DNA of 64,000 bases from Sphingobacterium sp. JB170 (GTDB taxonomy: Bacteria > Bacteroidota > Bacteroidia > Sphingobacteriales > Sphingobacteriaceae): positions 115,880 to 179,879 of the forward strand of contig NZ_FUKU01000014.1 of the NCBI RefSeq assembly GCF_900163865.1. The letters are read 5' to 3'. The position numbers and the translations under genes are program-made. Positions 28,538 to 38,043 of this stretch are shown in pieces (the stretch's first letter is position 1; every line of letters starts with the position of its first letter). The notes beneath the pieces were generated by a model. That model worked only from the letters and a program-made list of their open reading frames with translations. It did not search any database and had not been told where the DNA came from.

Positions 28538-30019
28538 ATGATAAAACGATATTTATGGGCATTTACTTTTTGTGCCTGTAGTATTTTTACTCCTGTTCGT
28601 GCGCAAGATATGGACGCTTCTGTATTAACGAGCGACGAGCTAAATTTTCGTGATATCGCTTCCATTCAACGAAATGCCATCTTTTCGGGAATCGATACGC
28701 TTAAAAAATTATCTTTTACAGCCCCTTTGCGTACATCGCAGGACTCTGTTATTTATAGCAGACTCCGTAAAATCCAACGGAGCGTACCCCTAGCATTTAA
28801 CGAGCAAATAAAGTCCTATATTGAGACTTATAGTTCACGGAATTATAATCCCTATTTAGCAAAGCTCGATGGGCTCTCGCAATATTATTTCCCCATTTAT
28901 GAGCAAATATTTAGAGAGGCCGGTGTACCAGAGGAAATGAAGTACTTATCGGTGATTGAATCGTCCCTTAATCCGCATTTGGTTTCGCGTGCTGGTGCCG
29001 TGGGATTGTGGCAGTTTATGTATGCTACGGCCAAAGAGTACGATTTGACGATGAATAATGCGATCGATGAGCGGAAAGATCCATACGCCGCAGGTGTTGC
29101 TGCTAGTCGTTATTTCAAAGAGTCCTATGCGGAATTTGGGGATTGGTTACTTGTTCTAGCTTCGTATAATTGTGGAAAGGGAGGAGTGCGTCGTGCGATA
29201 AAGCGTTCAGGACTACATAACCCTGATTTTTGGCAGCTATCGCCCTATTTACCAAAGGAAACGCGTAATTATATTCCAAAGTTTATTGCGATGAACTACG
29301 TTTTGAAGCATGCTAGCGAATATAATATTGAAGCGATACCTTCGAACTTTGCGTGGATACCTAAACCAGTGATGGTGGAACATAACGTCGATCTTAATGA
29401 TGTTGCACGTGCGGTAAATCTACCAATAAAAACACTAAAGGAATTTAATCCGGCAATAAAAAAGGAGACTGTTGTTGCTTCTGCCACCAACCCAATTCGG
29501 GTGATTGTGCCTAAAACTGCTCAATTGAACGATAGTTTACTTTACGTCGCTCTGAATCATCAGTTTGACACCGAACCATCACAGCAGTTATTAGCAAGCG
29601 CGCGTGTTGTGCCTCAAGATCAACCGGGCGGACGTGTGAACATCGTGCATGTAGCTAAAAGAGGTGAGTCGTTAAGTACATTAGCTGCAGCGTTTCAAGT
29701 GACAGTTCAAGATTTGAGAGCTTGGAATGATTTATCGAACGATGCGCGTATCGAAGGACGGGAGTTGATCGTAAACAAAACGGCGGATAAGGCATTCAGT
29801 ACGCGTATTGCTGCCGCTACGAATATTAAAAAGGTACCTGCGAAAAGCAACAAAACTAAGCTTTCTTATCTCACACATACAGTGCGTAGAGGGGAAACAC
29901 TCTCTCATATTGCCAGCAGTTATAAAGGGAGCACTGTTACGACAATAAAATCGGATAATCGATTGAAGAATTCCAAACTACGGATTGGACAAAAATTGAA
30001 AATACGTAAAATAAGTTAG
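28538..30019 (+). CDS. mltD: MltD-like lytic transglycosylase with two LysM domains
   Basis: 493 residues with a signal peptide (AFTFCACSIFTPVRAQ). An SLT domain at about 115-270 has catalytic Glu in SVIESSLNPH, then AGAVGLWQFM and ASYNCGKGGVRRAI. Two LysM motifs lie near the end: VAKRGESLSTLAAAFQV and HTVRRGETLSHIASSY. It cleaves glycan strands with 1,6-anhydro product formation. It probably has its own promoter after the tatA terminator. Confidence 0.9.
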   Translation: MIKRYLWAFTFCACSIFTPVRAQDMDASVLTSDELNFRDIASIQRNAIFSGIDTLKKLSFTAPLRTSQDSVIYSRLRKIQRSVPLAFNEQIKSYIETYSSRNYNPYLAKLDGLSQYYFPIYEQIFREAGVPEEMKYLSVIESSLNPHLVSRAGAVGLWQFMYATAKEYDLTMNNAIDERKDPYAAGVAASRYFKESYAEFGDWLLVLASYNCGKGGVRRAIKRSGLHNPDFWQLSPYLPKETRNYIPKFIAMNYVLKHASEYNIEAIPSNFAWIPKPVMVEHNVDLNDVARAVNLPIKTLKEFNPAIKKETVVASATNPIRVIVPKTAQLNDSLLYVALNHQFDTEPSQQLLASARVVPQDQPGGRVNIVHVAKRGESLSTLAAAFQVTVQDLRAWNDLSNDARIEGRELIVNKTADKAFSTRIAAATNIKKVPAKSNKTKLSYLTHTVRRGETLSHIASSYKGSTVTTIKSDNRLKNSKLRIGQKLKIRKIS

Positions 30020-30038
30020 CTAGCTTGGCAAGCGCACA

Positions 30039-30554
30039 TTAGGCAAGCCAAGTAGCATCTTCTTTATTGTCGTATTCCTGTAATTCCACTTCGACTTTTT
30101 CTTTCAAAATCGTCGAGAGTTTCATGCCGTAATAATCGCTGAATATGGGGAAATCATGGTGTGATCGGTCAACCAATACCGCTGTGCGCATCTTCTTTAG
30201 CGGTACATCAAGAAATAACCCTAGGGCGTATGCAAGCGTGCGCCCGCTGTTTAATACATCGTCAATAAGAATGATCACTTTGTTTTTAGCGATTTCTATC
30301 GGTTGATCTGTGCTTGCCTCTAGGCTTCTTTTGTTTTTTGCGATCACCACTTTCAATAACTCGAAATCTTTATCTGGCGCAATCCGGCAAAGGATCTTAT
30401 GCAATCGTTGTGCAAAGACATAGCCGCGCTCAGCGATTCCCGCTAGGACTAACGTATTTTCCTCGAAATTGTCCTCTAAAATCTGGTAAGCAATTCGGAT
30501 CGATTTCTGTTCGATCTGTTTTTTATTTAAAATAAGTGTTCTTTTTGTAGACAT
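30039..30554 (-). CDS. PyrR-like phosphoribosyltransferase (paralogue)
   Basis: 171 residues with the PRPP loop KVIILIDDVLNSGRTLAYAL and an N-terminal AGIAERGYVFA. It is a second PyrR/Hpt-type phosphoribosyltransferase, diverged from pyrR at 3617. It stands alone between mltD (convergent) and the NlpC/P60 gene, with no pyrimidine genes nearby, so purine or pyrimidine specificity cannot be told from sequence. Confidence 0.82.
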   Translation of the reverse strand: MSTKRTLILNKKQIEQKSIRIAYQILEDNFEENTLVLAGIAERGYVFAQRLHKILCRIAPDKDFELLKVVIAKNKRSLEASTDQPIEIAKNKVIILIDDVLNSGRTLAYALGLFLDVPLKKMRTAVLVDRSHHDFPIFSDYYGMKLSTILKEKVEVELQEYDNKEDATWLA

Positions 30555-30621
30555 ATTATTTTCTTGATTGCTGTTGGGTAAAAATAATAATTCTTTGTGA
30601 ACTAATTGGGGTTAAAACAAG

Positions 30622-30654
30622 AAAGGTCTGAAACTAACAATTTCAGACCTTTTT
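30622..30654 (-). terminator. Terminator after NlpC/P60 gene
   Basis: Twelve-bp perfect stem AAAGGTCTGAAA / TTTCAGACCTTT with a 7-nt loop, 16 nt past the peptidase stop. The U-tract is weak on the minus strand and better on the plus strand. Confidence 0.7.
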
Positions 30655-30669
30655 AGAATATTTTAACGA

Positions 30670-31245
30670 TTAGTTTAAGTTCTCGCCGTCATCTTCTGTG
30701 TCGATATTTGCCGTCATTGTTTTTGACTCTTCCGGCCGGCCACCTTTGTAATAGTAACGTCTCCAGTAAGCTTCAGTAAGGTTGCTTACCATCACACCTC
30801 GACTGGATGATGCATGTGCGAACTTGTCATCTCCCAGGTAGATCCCAACATGAGTAATCTGTCTGCTGCGAATCTTAAAAAAAACAAGATCTCCGGGTTG
30901 AAGATCATTTTTTCTGATAGGCGTTACGTTGGCATATTGATTGCGACTGTTGTAACCGATGGTGGTGTTGAAAACATTTTCATAAACGGCTAATGAAAAT
31001 TTTGAACAATCAATACCGCGCTTTGTATCGCCGCCCAGTCGGTAAGGTGTTCCAAGCCATTCATACACAAATTGGTAAAGCTTTGTGTTCGCCATCGCTG
31101 TTGAAGCAACACCCATAATTTGAGAGAAGTATTCTTTTGCGAGGTTGTCGGGGTCGGAGTCTGTTGATTTTTTACTTGTTTGTGCCTGCGACACTAGACA
31201 TAAGCCTATTAGGAGCATTCCTGCTACTAGTTTCTTTGTATTCAT
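30670..31245 (-). CDS. Exported NlpC/P60 (C40) peptidase
   Basis: 191 residues with a signal peptide (KLVAGMLLIGLCLVSQAQ). The C40 domain at about 55-165 has nucleophile Cys in GIDCSKF, His in QITHVGIYLGDDKFAHAS, and the GDLVFF core. It is expected to cut D-Glu/meso-DAP peptide bonds in the wall. A strong consensus promoter lies upstream. Confidence 0.9.
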   Translation of the reverse strand: MNTKKLVAGMLLIGLCLVSQAQTSKKSTDSDPDNLAKEYFSQIMGVASTAMANTKLYQFVYEWLGTPYRLGGDTKRGIDCSKFSLAVYENVFNTTIGYNSRNQYANVTPIRKNDLQPGDLVFFKIRSRQITHVGIYLGDDKFAHASSSRGVMVSNLTEAYWRRYYYKGGRPEESKTMTANIDTEDDGENLN

Positions 31246-31306
31246 TATGTTCGCTTAATTTACAACGTTTTACCAAGTTGCCGTTTATGTATCACATAGA
31301 CTGAAG

Positions 31307-31338
31307 CAAATCTAATACATAATGTCCCATATTCCAAA
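31307..31338 (-). promoter_or_regulatory. Promoter of NlpC/P60 gene
   Basis: Minus strand TTTG, 20 nt, TAGATTTG: full consensus. The predicted start site is about 55 nt before the start codon. Confidence 0.72.
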
Positions 31339-31486
31339 CAAATACAGGCGTTTTAAAGGATAAATTAACAGATTTTAACACTTTTTTTCGTTCTTTGACA
31401 GCAATTGACTAAAATAAGAGGTGTAGATGGTATGCTACAAACGCAAAATATATTTTTATTAAATTTTCAAAGAAAACGAAAAATTA

Positions 31487-31519
31487 TTTGACGAATTCAA
31501 ATTTTATGTCTTATCTTTA
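31487..31519 (+). promoter_or_regulatory. Promoter of thr operon
   Basis: TTTG (31487-31490), 21 nt, TATCTTTA (one mismatch to TAnnTTTG). The predicted start is near 31525, about 14 nt before the leader-peptide ATG. Confidence 0.55.
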
Positions 31520-31538
31520 AATCGATTTTAAAAATAAC

Positions 31539-31604
31539 ATGAATATACACACGATTATTACAACAATTATTATTACCACCGGCATGTATCATCGGAGGAA
31601 GTAA
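31539..31604 (+). CDS. thrL: thr operon leader peptide
   Basis: A 21-residue open frame, MNIHTIITTIIITTGMYHRRK, with five Thr and six Ile codons in the first 14 positions, clustered as T-II-TT-III-TT. This is the composition of E. coli ThrL, where scarcity of charged tRNA-Thr or tRNA-Ile stalls the ribosome. Two of its Thr codons lie in the first strand of a pause hairpin, and its stop codon adjoins the antiterminator strand. The gene product itself has no expected function; translation is the sensor. Confidence 0.9.
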   Translation: MNIHTIITTIIITTGMYHRRK

Positions 31605-31667
31605 TTCTATTGTATTAAAAAGTGTACAAGTTATATAGAACCTTCCTCCACCGGGAAGGTTTTTTTT
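31576..31667 (+). promoter_or_regulatory. thr transcription attenuator
   Basis: Four alternating strands are visible. Strand 1 (31576-31581, CCACCG) pairs with strand 2 (31593-31598, CGGAGG; one A-A mismatch) as a pause hairpin. Strand 2 (31594-31601, GGAGGAAG) pairs perfectly with strand 3 (31642-31649, CTTCCTCC) as the antiterminator. Strand 3/4 (31639-31646 with 31654-31661, AACCTTCC/GGAAGGTT) forms the terminator followed by T8. A ribosome stalled on the Thr/Ile codons covers strand 1 and would favour 2:3, allowing thrA transcription. Confidence 0.9.
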
Positions 31668-31708
31668 GTTTTCACGCACACTATTTTAGAACTATATAAA
31701 AACAGAAA

Positions 31709-34156
31709 ATGAAAGTATTAAAGTTTGGGGGCACCTCGGTTGGTACCGTTGAAAGCATAAGTGCTATGCTGGATATCGTCAAGAAAGCTTACGAACAAGA
31801 TGAGAAGCCGCTTGTCATTCTATCGGCAATGGCGGGTGTAACTAATCTATTAACGAAAATGGCGGAGAATGCCGCCGCACGCGTCTCGTTTGAAGAGGAT
31901 TTAGCCGTCTTAGAAGAACGCCACTTCCATGTCGTAAAGAAACTCATCGCGATAAAGTTTCAGAACCCTGTATTTACGAAAATTAAACTGATGCTTAATG
32001 ATCTAGAAGATATTTTGCAGGGAATTAGTGCGCTCAAAGAGCTTAGTCCGCAAAGTAAAGATCTAGTTGTTTCTTTCGGTGAACGGCTATCTAATTATAT
32101 GGTATCCAAAATTATGGAACAGTATGTTCCGCAAACCGAGTATATAAATGCTTCACATTATGTGAAAACGGATTCGAGTTTTGGACATGCCCACGTGAAT
32201 GAAGAACTTACCCAGCAGCTGATACAGTCCCTGATTCATACCCACGCGCAGAAGTTAATTTTTGTTACCGGTTTTATCGGATCCAACGAACATGGGCGCG
32301 TTACGACCTTGGGTCGAGGTGGTTCAGACTATACCGCTGCGATATTCGGATCGGTTTTGAATGCATCGGCGATTGAGATTTGGACCGATGTTAACGGTAT
32401 GCTGACGGCCGATCCCCGGATCGTTAAAAAGGCGTTTTCCCTTCCCCTGTTATCCTATACTGAAGCTATGGAGCTCTCTTACTTTGGAGCGAAGGTTATT
32501 TATCCGCCAACGATGATTCCGGCGTTCTTGAAAAAAATACCTATTGTCATCCGTAATACCTTTGAACCGGATTTCTCGGGAACTATTATCCAGTTCGAAT
32601 CGGGGAGGTCCGAATTTCCTATTAAAGGCATTTCTTCAATATCGGATATCTCCGTGGTTAACCTTTCGGGTAGCGGGATGATTGGTAAGTCTGGGTTCAG
32701 TGGTCGACTTTTTACACTTTTAGCACGTGAGCAAATTAATGTGGTGTTAATCACGCAATCGTCATCCGAGCATAGCATTACTTTTGCGGTTCATCCGGAT
32801 GATGCGACCAAAGCGGTTAAGCTTATCGGTATCGAGTTTGAGCTCGAGCTGGAAGCTAATAAGTTGACCCTGCCGACTGTCGAAAATGACCTCTCGGTGC
32901 TGGCAATTGTGGGGGAAAACATGAAACGTACGCCTGGAATGTCGGGCCGCTTGTTTGCCGCCCTGAGTAGGAACGGTATTAATGTGCGCGCCATTGCACA
33001 AGGGTCCTCGGAGCTGAATATTTCGGTTATCATCAGAAAGGAAAACCTTGCCAAGGCGCTAAATGCAGTGCATGATGCATTCTTTGCTGCATTGAAAACC
33101 ACGTTGCACGTATTTGCTCTTGGTACAGGGAACATTGGTTCGACCATGTTTCGCCAGATTCATGAGCAGCATGAATTTTTATTAGAGAATAATGACGTGG
33201 AGATCAAAGTAACGGGAATCTCCAATTCGCGCAAAATGCATTTCGATACCGATGGCGTGGATTTGTCAACATGGGAACAGGTACTCGATAGCTCCACCGA
33301 GATTGCTGACCTCTCGGCCTTTATTGAGCGAATGAAAACAATGAATCTGCCAAACTGCGTGTTTGTTGACAATACAGCGAGTAAGTTGCCATCGACTTAT
33401 TATGTGGATATTTTTAAATCTAATATCTCGATTGTAACGTGTAATAAGATTGCAAACTCAGGTTCCTTTGAACAGTATCGTATACTGCGCGATACCGCTC
33501 GTAAGTACGGCGTAGATTTCTTTTACGAAACGAATGTGGGTGCGGGATTACCTATTGTTCGAGTATTGAAAGATTTGATGCTCAGTGGGGATCGAATCGT
33601 AAAAATAGAGGCCATCCTTTCCGGCACGATCTCTTATATCTTCAACAACTTCGTGGGGGACGCTTCATTTTATGATGTCGTTAAACAAGCACAGGGCTTG
33701 GGTTATACGGAACCAGATCCACGCGATGACCTAGGGGGGGTAGACTTTATGCGTAAGATGCTTATCCTTGCTCGTGACGCAGGTTACGTAATCGAGCCTG
33801 CGGATGTCGATTTGGGCGCAATTCTTCCTCAAGCGTGTTTGGAGGCGAGTTCTGTCGATGACTTCTACGCCGAATTATTAAAAGCAGATCATTATTTTAA
33901 AGACTTGAAATCGCAGGCAAAGTCCGAAGGTAAAGTTATACGTTATATTGGTAAACTTGAAGAGGGTAAAGTATCTATTGCGCTCGAGATGGTAGATGAA
34001 AACCATCCTTTCTATGCGCTATCGGGATCGGACAATATAATTTCCTTTACAACCGAGCGGTATAAAGAAAGACCACTTGTGGTTAAGGGTCCAGGTGCCG
34101 GTGCAGAAGTTACGGCCGCAGGCGTGTTTGCAGACCTAGTAAATGTTGGTGCGTAA
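31709..34156 (+). CDS. thrA: Bifunctional aspartokinase / homoserine dehydrogenase
   Basis: 815 residues. The aspartokinase domain (about 1-285) opens KVLKFGGTSVGTVESI and contains TLGRGGSDYTAAI. Two ACT domains follow (about 310-455; GMIGKSGFSGRLF and GMSGRLFAALSRNGINVRAI) for feedback by threonine. The homoserine dehydrogenase (about 465-815) opens VFALGTGNIGSTMF. It catalyses the first and third steps from aspartate to threonine. It is first structural gene of thrABC, preceded by the attenuator. Confidence 0.97.
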   Translation: MKVLKFGGTSVGTVESISAMLDIVKKAYEQDEKPLVILSAMAGVTNLLTKMAENAAARVSFEEDLAVLEERHFHVVKKLIAIKFQNPVFTKIKLMLNDLEDILQGISALKELSPQSKDLVVSFGERLSNYMVSKIMEQYVPQTEYINASHYVKTDSSFGHAHVNEELTQQLIQSLIHTHAQKLIFVTGFIGSNEHGRVTTLGRGGSDYTAAIFGSVLNASAIEIWTDVNGMLTADPRIVKKAFSLPLLSYTEAMELSYFGAKVIYPPTMIPAFLKKIPIVIRNTFEPDFSGTIIQFESGRSEFPIKGISSISDISVVNLSGSGMIGKSGFSGRLFTLLAREQINVVLITQSSSEHSITFAVHPDDATKAVKLIGIEFELELEANKLTLPTVENDLSVLAIVGENMKRTPGMSGRLFAALSRNGINVRAIAQGSSELNISVIIRKENLAKALNAVHDAFFAALKTTLHVFALGTGNIGSTMFRQIHEQHEFLLENNDVEIKVTGISNSRKMHFDTDGVDLSTWEQVLDSSTEIADLSAFIERMKTMNLPNCVFVDNTASKLPSTYYVDIFKSNISIVTCNKIANSGSFEQYRILRDTARKYGVDFFYETNVGAGLPIVRVLKDLMLSGDRIVKIEAILSGTISYIFNNFVGDASFYDVVKQAQGLGYTEPDPRDDLGGVDFMRKMLILARDAGYVIEPADVDLGAILPQACLEASSVDDFYAELLKADHYFKDLKSQAKSEGKVIRYIGKLEEGKVSIALEMVDENHPFYALSGSDNIISFTTERYKERPLVVKGPGAGAEVTAAGVFADLVNVGA

Positions 34157-34167
34157 AAATAGAAATC

Positions 34168-35154
34168 ATGAATACATTAGAAAAAAAGATACATAAAATA
34201 GATTTCAATCAAATACTTACTAAAGTGCGCGTTTTCGCTCCAGCGACTGTCGCCAATATGATATGCGGTTTTGATATACTTGGCTTTGCTGTCGAATACC
34301 CTGGTGATGAGGTGCATATGTACCGCGTTGAGCAGCCCGGCGTGAGGATTAAATCCATCGAAGGGGATGATGGGCGGCTTCCGCTCGATGCAGACAAGAA
34401 TACCGTGAGCGCGTGCGTGAAGAACTTGCTTGTCTACTTAGGCATCGAGAAAGAATTGGGAATCGAAATTTCACTGATAAAGCATATGCCTATCGGGAGC
34501 GGACTGGGGTCAAGTTCAGCCAGTACAGTTGCTGGTCTTTTTGCCATCAATACGCTATTGGGTAATCCACTGACCAAAGAAGAATTAATGCCGTTTTGCG
34601 TCGAAGGTGAACGCATCGCATGTGGTCACGGACATGCCGACAACGTGGCGCCAGCATTGATGGGCGGAATTACGCTCATTCGGGGGTATAGCCCCTTGGA
34701 TGTTATTAATTTACCGGTACCTGAAGAACTATATGCAGGCATCGTATTTCCACAAGTGGATGTTCCCACGCGCGAAGCACGTCAGCTCATTAAAGAAAAG
34801 GTGCTGCTTAAGGATGCAGTTACCCAGTGGGGAAATATAGCGGGTTTAATAGCCGGGTTATATCGATCAGACTACGAGCTGATCAGCCGGAGCATGCACG
34901 ATGTGTTAATCGAGCCTACACGGGCCATACTCATTCCAGAGTTTCACACCATGAAACAGATTGCCCTTGAGGCTGGTGCATTGAGTTTTGGTATCTCAGG
35001 TTCGGGCCCATCGGTGGTCGCGATAACGCGAGGGAAAGAGGCTGCTGAGCTGGCTACCACACGCATTCAGGAACATCTTAACAATTGCGAAATTGCCAGT
35101 CTGAAATTCGTGTCTTCGGTGAATGTTCAGGGACCGAAAGTATTACCGGATTAA
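34168..35154 (+). CDS. thrB: Homoserine kinase
   Basis: 328 residues of the GHMP kinase family. The ATP loop is PIGSGLGSSSASTVAG (about 109-124), the N-terminal motif is VFAPATVANMICGFDILGFA, and the C-terminal glycine-rich FGISGSGPSVVAI is present. It phosphorylates homoserine for ThrC. It lies 11 bp after thrA. Confidence 0.96.
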   Translation: MNTLEKKIHKIDFNQILTKVRVFAPATVANMICGFDILGFAVEYPGDEVHMYRVEQPGVRIKSIEGDDGRLPLDADKNTVSACVKNLLVYLGIEKELGIEISLIKHMPIGSGLGSSSASTVAGLFAINTLLGNPLTKEELMPFCVEGERIACGHGHADNVAPALMGGITLIRGYSPLDVINLPVPEELYAGIVFPQVDVPTREARQLIKEKVLLKDAVTQWGNIAGLIAGLYRSDYELISRSMHDVLIEPTRAILIPEFHTMKQIALEAGALSFGISGSGPSVVAITRGKEAAELATTRIQEHLNNCEIASLKFVSSVNVQGPKVLPD

Positions 35155-35194
35155 GTCTCAGAAATGGTCTATTTATCACAAATATAATAGAAAA

Positions 35195-36502
35195 ATGAAA
35201 CTATATAGTACAAATAATCATGATCTGCGCGTATCTTTTGAGGACGCCGTTTTTAACTCACTGCCCACGGATAAAGGCCTATATATGCCTGAAAATATAC
35301 CGCAATTAGATCCGTCTTTTTTACGAAATATTCAGCAGTATTCACTTCAAGAGATCGCATTCCATATTGCAAATGCTTTTATCGGCGAAGATATCCCTGA
35401 GGCGGATTTGAAGGCTATCATAACGGATGCAATTAATTTTGATGCGCCCGTGCGATTTCTAGATAGTAAAACTGCCGTGCTGGAACTCTTTCATGGTCCA
35501 TCTTATGCATTCAAAGATTTCGGTGCTCGATTTATGAGCCGCATCATGGGGTACTTCTCCAAGCAGGACGATCAATTGCTTGATGTATTAGTGGCAACCT
35601 CGGGCGACACGGGTGGAGCAGTCGCGCTTGGCTTTTTAGGTGTTTCAGGGACCAGAGTAACGATTTTATACCCTAAAGGTAAAGTATCCAAGGTTCAAGA
35701 AGAACAGCTGACAACCAATGGAATGAATATTCGCGCAATTGAGGTTGAAGGCACCTTCGACGACTGTCAAAAGCTCGTGAAAACGGCATTTAATGACCAG
35801 AACCTTAAAGGTCATTTACGTTTGACTTCCGCCAATTCTATTAATATAGCGCGTTTGATTCCGCAAACATTTTACTATTTCTGGGCCTATGCGCAGTTAA
35901 AATCGCAGGGTGCGAGTGATATTGTTTTCACCGTACCTAGTGGAAATTTTGGTAATATTGGGGCGGGACTGTTAGCCTATAAGATGGGGCTGCCTGTGAA
36001 GCATTTTGTCGCCGGAACCAATGTAAACGATACGGTTCCTCGTTTTTTGGAAAATGGGCGATATGAACCAATGCCTTCGCAACAGACTTTAGCCAATGCG
36101 ATGGATGTCGGTGATCCGAGTAACTGGGTCCGAATACAAGCAATGTTTGAGAATGATCTGGATCAACTGCGGCAGGTTATTTCTTCTTACACCTATACCG
36201 ATGCACAGACAAAAACGGCGATGGATATGTTATTCACAACGTATGGCTACATCGCTTGTCCGCACACAGCGATTGCTTATCTAGCCTCTGAAGCATTTCG
36301 GGCGGAACATCCAGGCGATTATGCTTCCGTATTTTTATCGACAGCGCATCCATGTAAATTTCCTGACGCGATATCGAGTGACGTGTTTGAGCAAATTCAA
36401 TTACCAAAAGGAGCCGGCGAGCTAGAGGGCAAACCTAAGTTGGTAACAGAAATGGAAGTGGATTACGAAATCTTTAAGGCCTATTTACTGGCCAATAATT
36501 AG
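35195..36502 (+). CDS. thrC: Threonine synthase
   Basis: 435 residues from the ATG at 35195. The frame opens upstream at 35123, inside thrB, but the family begins KLYSTNNHDLRVSFEDAV, so 35195 is used. The PLP lysine lies in SYAFKDFGARF, and the phosphate loop SGNFGNIGAG follows. It converts O-phosphohomoserine to threonine, completing the pathway encoded by the operon. It ends before a 36-bp perfect palindrome. Confidence 0.96.
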   Translation: MKLYSTNNHDLRVSFEDAVFNSLPTDKGLYMPENIPQLDPSFLRNIQQYSLQEIAFHIANAFIGEDIPEADLKAIITDAINFDAPVRFLDSKTAVLELFHGPSYAFKDFGARFMSRIMGYFSKQDDQLLDVLVATSGDTGGAVALGFLGVSGTRVTILYPKGKVSKVQEEQLTTNGMNIRAIEVEGTFDDCQKLVKTAFNDQNLKGHLRLTSANSINIARLIPQTFYYFWAYAQLKSQGASDIVFTVPSGNFGNIGAGLLAYKMGLPVKHFVAGTNVNDTVPRFLENGRYEPMPSQQTLANAMDVGDPSNWVRIQAMFENDLDQLRQVISSYTYTDAQTKTAMDMLFTTYGYIACPHTAIAYLASEAFRAEHPGDYASVFLSTAHPCKFPDAISSDVFEQIQLPKGAGELEGKPKLVTEMEVDYEIFKAYLLANN

Positions 36503-36521
36503 CGGTATACGTTTTTTGAAT

Positions 36522-36557
36522 CGACAAGAGTGGGCGCTATAGCGCCCACTCTTGTCG
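36522..36557. repeat. 36-bp perfect palindrome after thrC
   Basis: CGACAAGAGTGGGCGCTA followed by its exact reverse complement, with no unpaired spacer. It lies 20 nt after thrC and has no T-run on either strand. It is most likely the operon's 3' hairpin (terminator or exonuclease barrier) but could be a protein-binding dyad. Confidence 0.75.
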
Positions 36558-36753
36558 TATAGAGTAATCCGCAGGCATTTGTCGTATAGCTATAAAATTG
36601 AATGAATGTCCTTGTTTATGCACCTTGGATCAGTGAAAACTGATTGCTATTTCTCCTAACGATCGTATTGATGAAATTCGTGGTCGTGGCAGCGCTGTTA
36701 ACTTTTTTTTTCATTAGTTGACCGATTGTAGTGGTAGCTTCGTTCTTATGGTT

Positions 36754-36761
36754 TATTTTTG
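36754..36761 (+). promoter_or_regulatory. Possible -7 box of rlmI-like gene
   Basis: TATTTTTG matches TAnnTTTG and ends 6 nt before the chosen ATG at 36767, which would give a nearly leaderless mRNA. It may be fortuitous in an A/T-rich stretch. Confidence 0.3.
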
Positions 36762-36766
36762 TAGCG

Positions 36767-37951
36767 ATGATTAATATAATCCTTAATAAGGGAAAAGATA
36801 AGGCTGCATGGCAGCTGCACCCGTGGGTGTTTTCAGGTGCAATAGACGAAATAGAGTCAAAACCCCAGAACGGTGAAGTCCTAAAAGTTTTTAATAGTGA
36901 TCGTGAATTTATCGCCTACGGCGTGTATAACGAGTATTCTCGAATTGCTGTCCGACTATTGGAGTGGCATCCAGAGCGTGTGGTCGATGAGCAGTGGTGG
37001 AGGGATCGGATACAGCGTGCAATTGCATTGCGTTCTCATTTGCTGCATCAAGAAAACAATACGGTTAGATTGATATTCGCCGAGGCAGATTTTCTCCCGG
37101 GGTTAATCGTGGATAAATATGCCGAATATCTTTCTATTCAGGTACACTCCTCGGGGATAGAAAAGGTTAAAGATATTATCATCGATGAGCTTGTTAATCA
37201 GCTTGAACCAAAGGGGATTTATGAGCGTAGCGATTTACGATCGCGGGAGAACGAAGGGATGCCGGATGAAAATGGACTTTTGTATGGCCAATTTCCTCCC
37301 GCGTTCGTTGATATTGTTGAAAATGGCATCGTGTATCAAGTCAATATCATCGAAGGACAGAAATCGGGATTTTATTGTGATCAGCGCGAAAACAGGATGC
37401 TCACGGCAAGTTATGCCAAAGGGAAACGCGTCCTTGACTGTTTTTGCTATTCAGGCGGATTTACTCTGAATGCTTTTAAAGCCGGTGCCCAGAGTGTGGT
37501 ATCGGTAGATAGTTCTGCTTTAGCGATCGACACACTGGTAAAAAATGTGACTCGTAACGGATTTGATCCGGATCATCATTCCGCTATACAATCGGATGTG
37601 AATAAGTTTTTGCGCGAGCTTGGTGAACAGGGCGAAAGGTTTGATCTAATCGTTCTGGATCCCCCGAAATATGCGCCGTCCCGGTCTTCACTTAACAGGG
37701 CTTCTAGGGCGTACAAGGATTTAAATAGGCGAGGATTGATGTTGCTAGAGAGTGGAGGCCTGTTGGCCACTTTTTCTTGTTCGAGTGCCATGGACATTGA
37801 TACTTTCAAACAGGTTGTTGCCTGGGCAGCATTAGACGCTGGTAAGGAAATTCAATATATCAGGCAATTTAATCAGCCCGAAGATCATCCGGTAAGAGCA
37901 TCGTTCTCCGAGGGAGAATATCTTAAGGGATTACTTGTTCGCGTGGTTTAA
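36767..37951 (+). CDS. rlmI: Class I SAM-dependent rRNA (cytosine-C5) methyltransferase, RlmI-like
   Basis: 394 residues from the ATG at 36767. An upstream GTG at 36731 is open but adds a hydrophobic stretch not expected in the family. A PUA domain at about 1-75 contains KDKAAWQLHPWVFSGAI. The Rossmann methyltransferase has VLDCFCYSGGFTLNAFKAGA (SAM site), DPPKYAPSR and LLATFSCSS with Cys. The closest known group is RlmI, which methylates 23S rRNA C1962. Confidence 0.85.
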   Translation: MINIILNKGKDKAAWQLHPWVFSGAIDEIESKPQNGEVLKVFNSDREFIAYGVYNEYSRIAVRLLEWHPERVVDEQWWRDRIQRAIALRSHLLHQENNTVRLIFAEADFLPGLIVDKYAEYLSIQVHSSGIEKVKDIIIDELVNQLEPKGIYERSDLRSRENEGMPDENGLLYGQFPPAFVDIVENGIVYQVNIIEGQKSGFYCDQRENRMLTASYAKGKRVLDCFCYSGGFTLNAFKAGAQSVVSVDSSALAIDTLVKNVTRNGFDPDHHSAIQSDVNKFLRELGEQGERFDLIVLDPPKYAPSRSSLNRASRAYKDLNRRGLMLLESGGLLATFSCSSAMDIDTFKQVVAWAALDAGKEIQYIRQFNQPEDHPVRASFSEGEYLKGLLVRVV

Positions 37952-37956
37952 GCAGT

Positions 37957-38007
37957 AAAAAACAGACATACACCTTGGAGCTTTTCGAGGAGCAGTCTGT
38001 TTTTTTA
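37957..38007 (+). terminator. Terminator after rlmI-like gene
   Basis: Eleven-bp stem AAAAAACAGAC / GTCTGTTTTTT with a 27-nt loop and a T7 end, just past the stop codon. Confidence 0.75.
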
Positions 38008-38043
38008 TGCGTGTTCGTTTCCTAACAGCGTTTGATTGATTTT

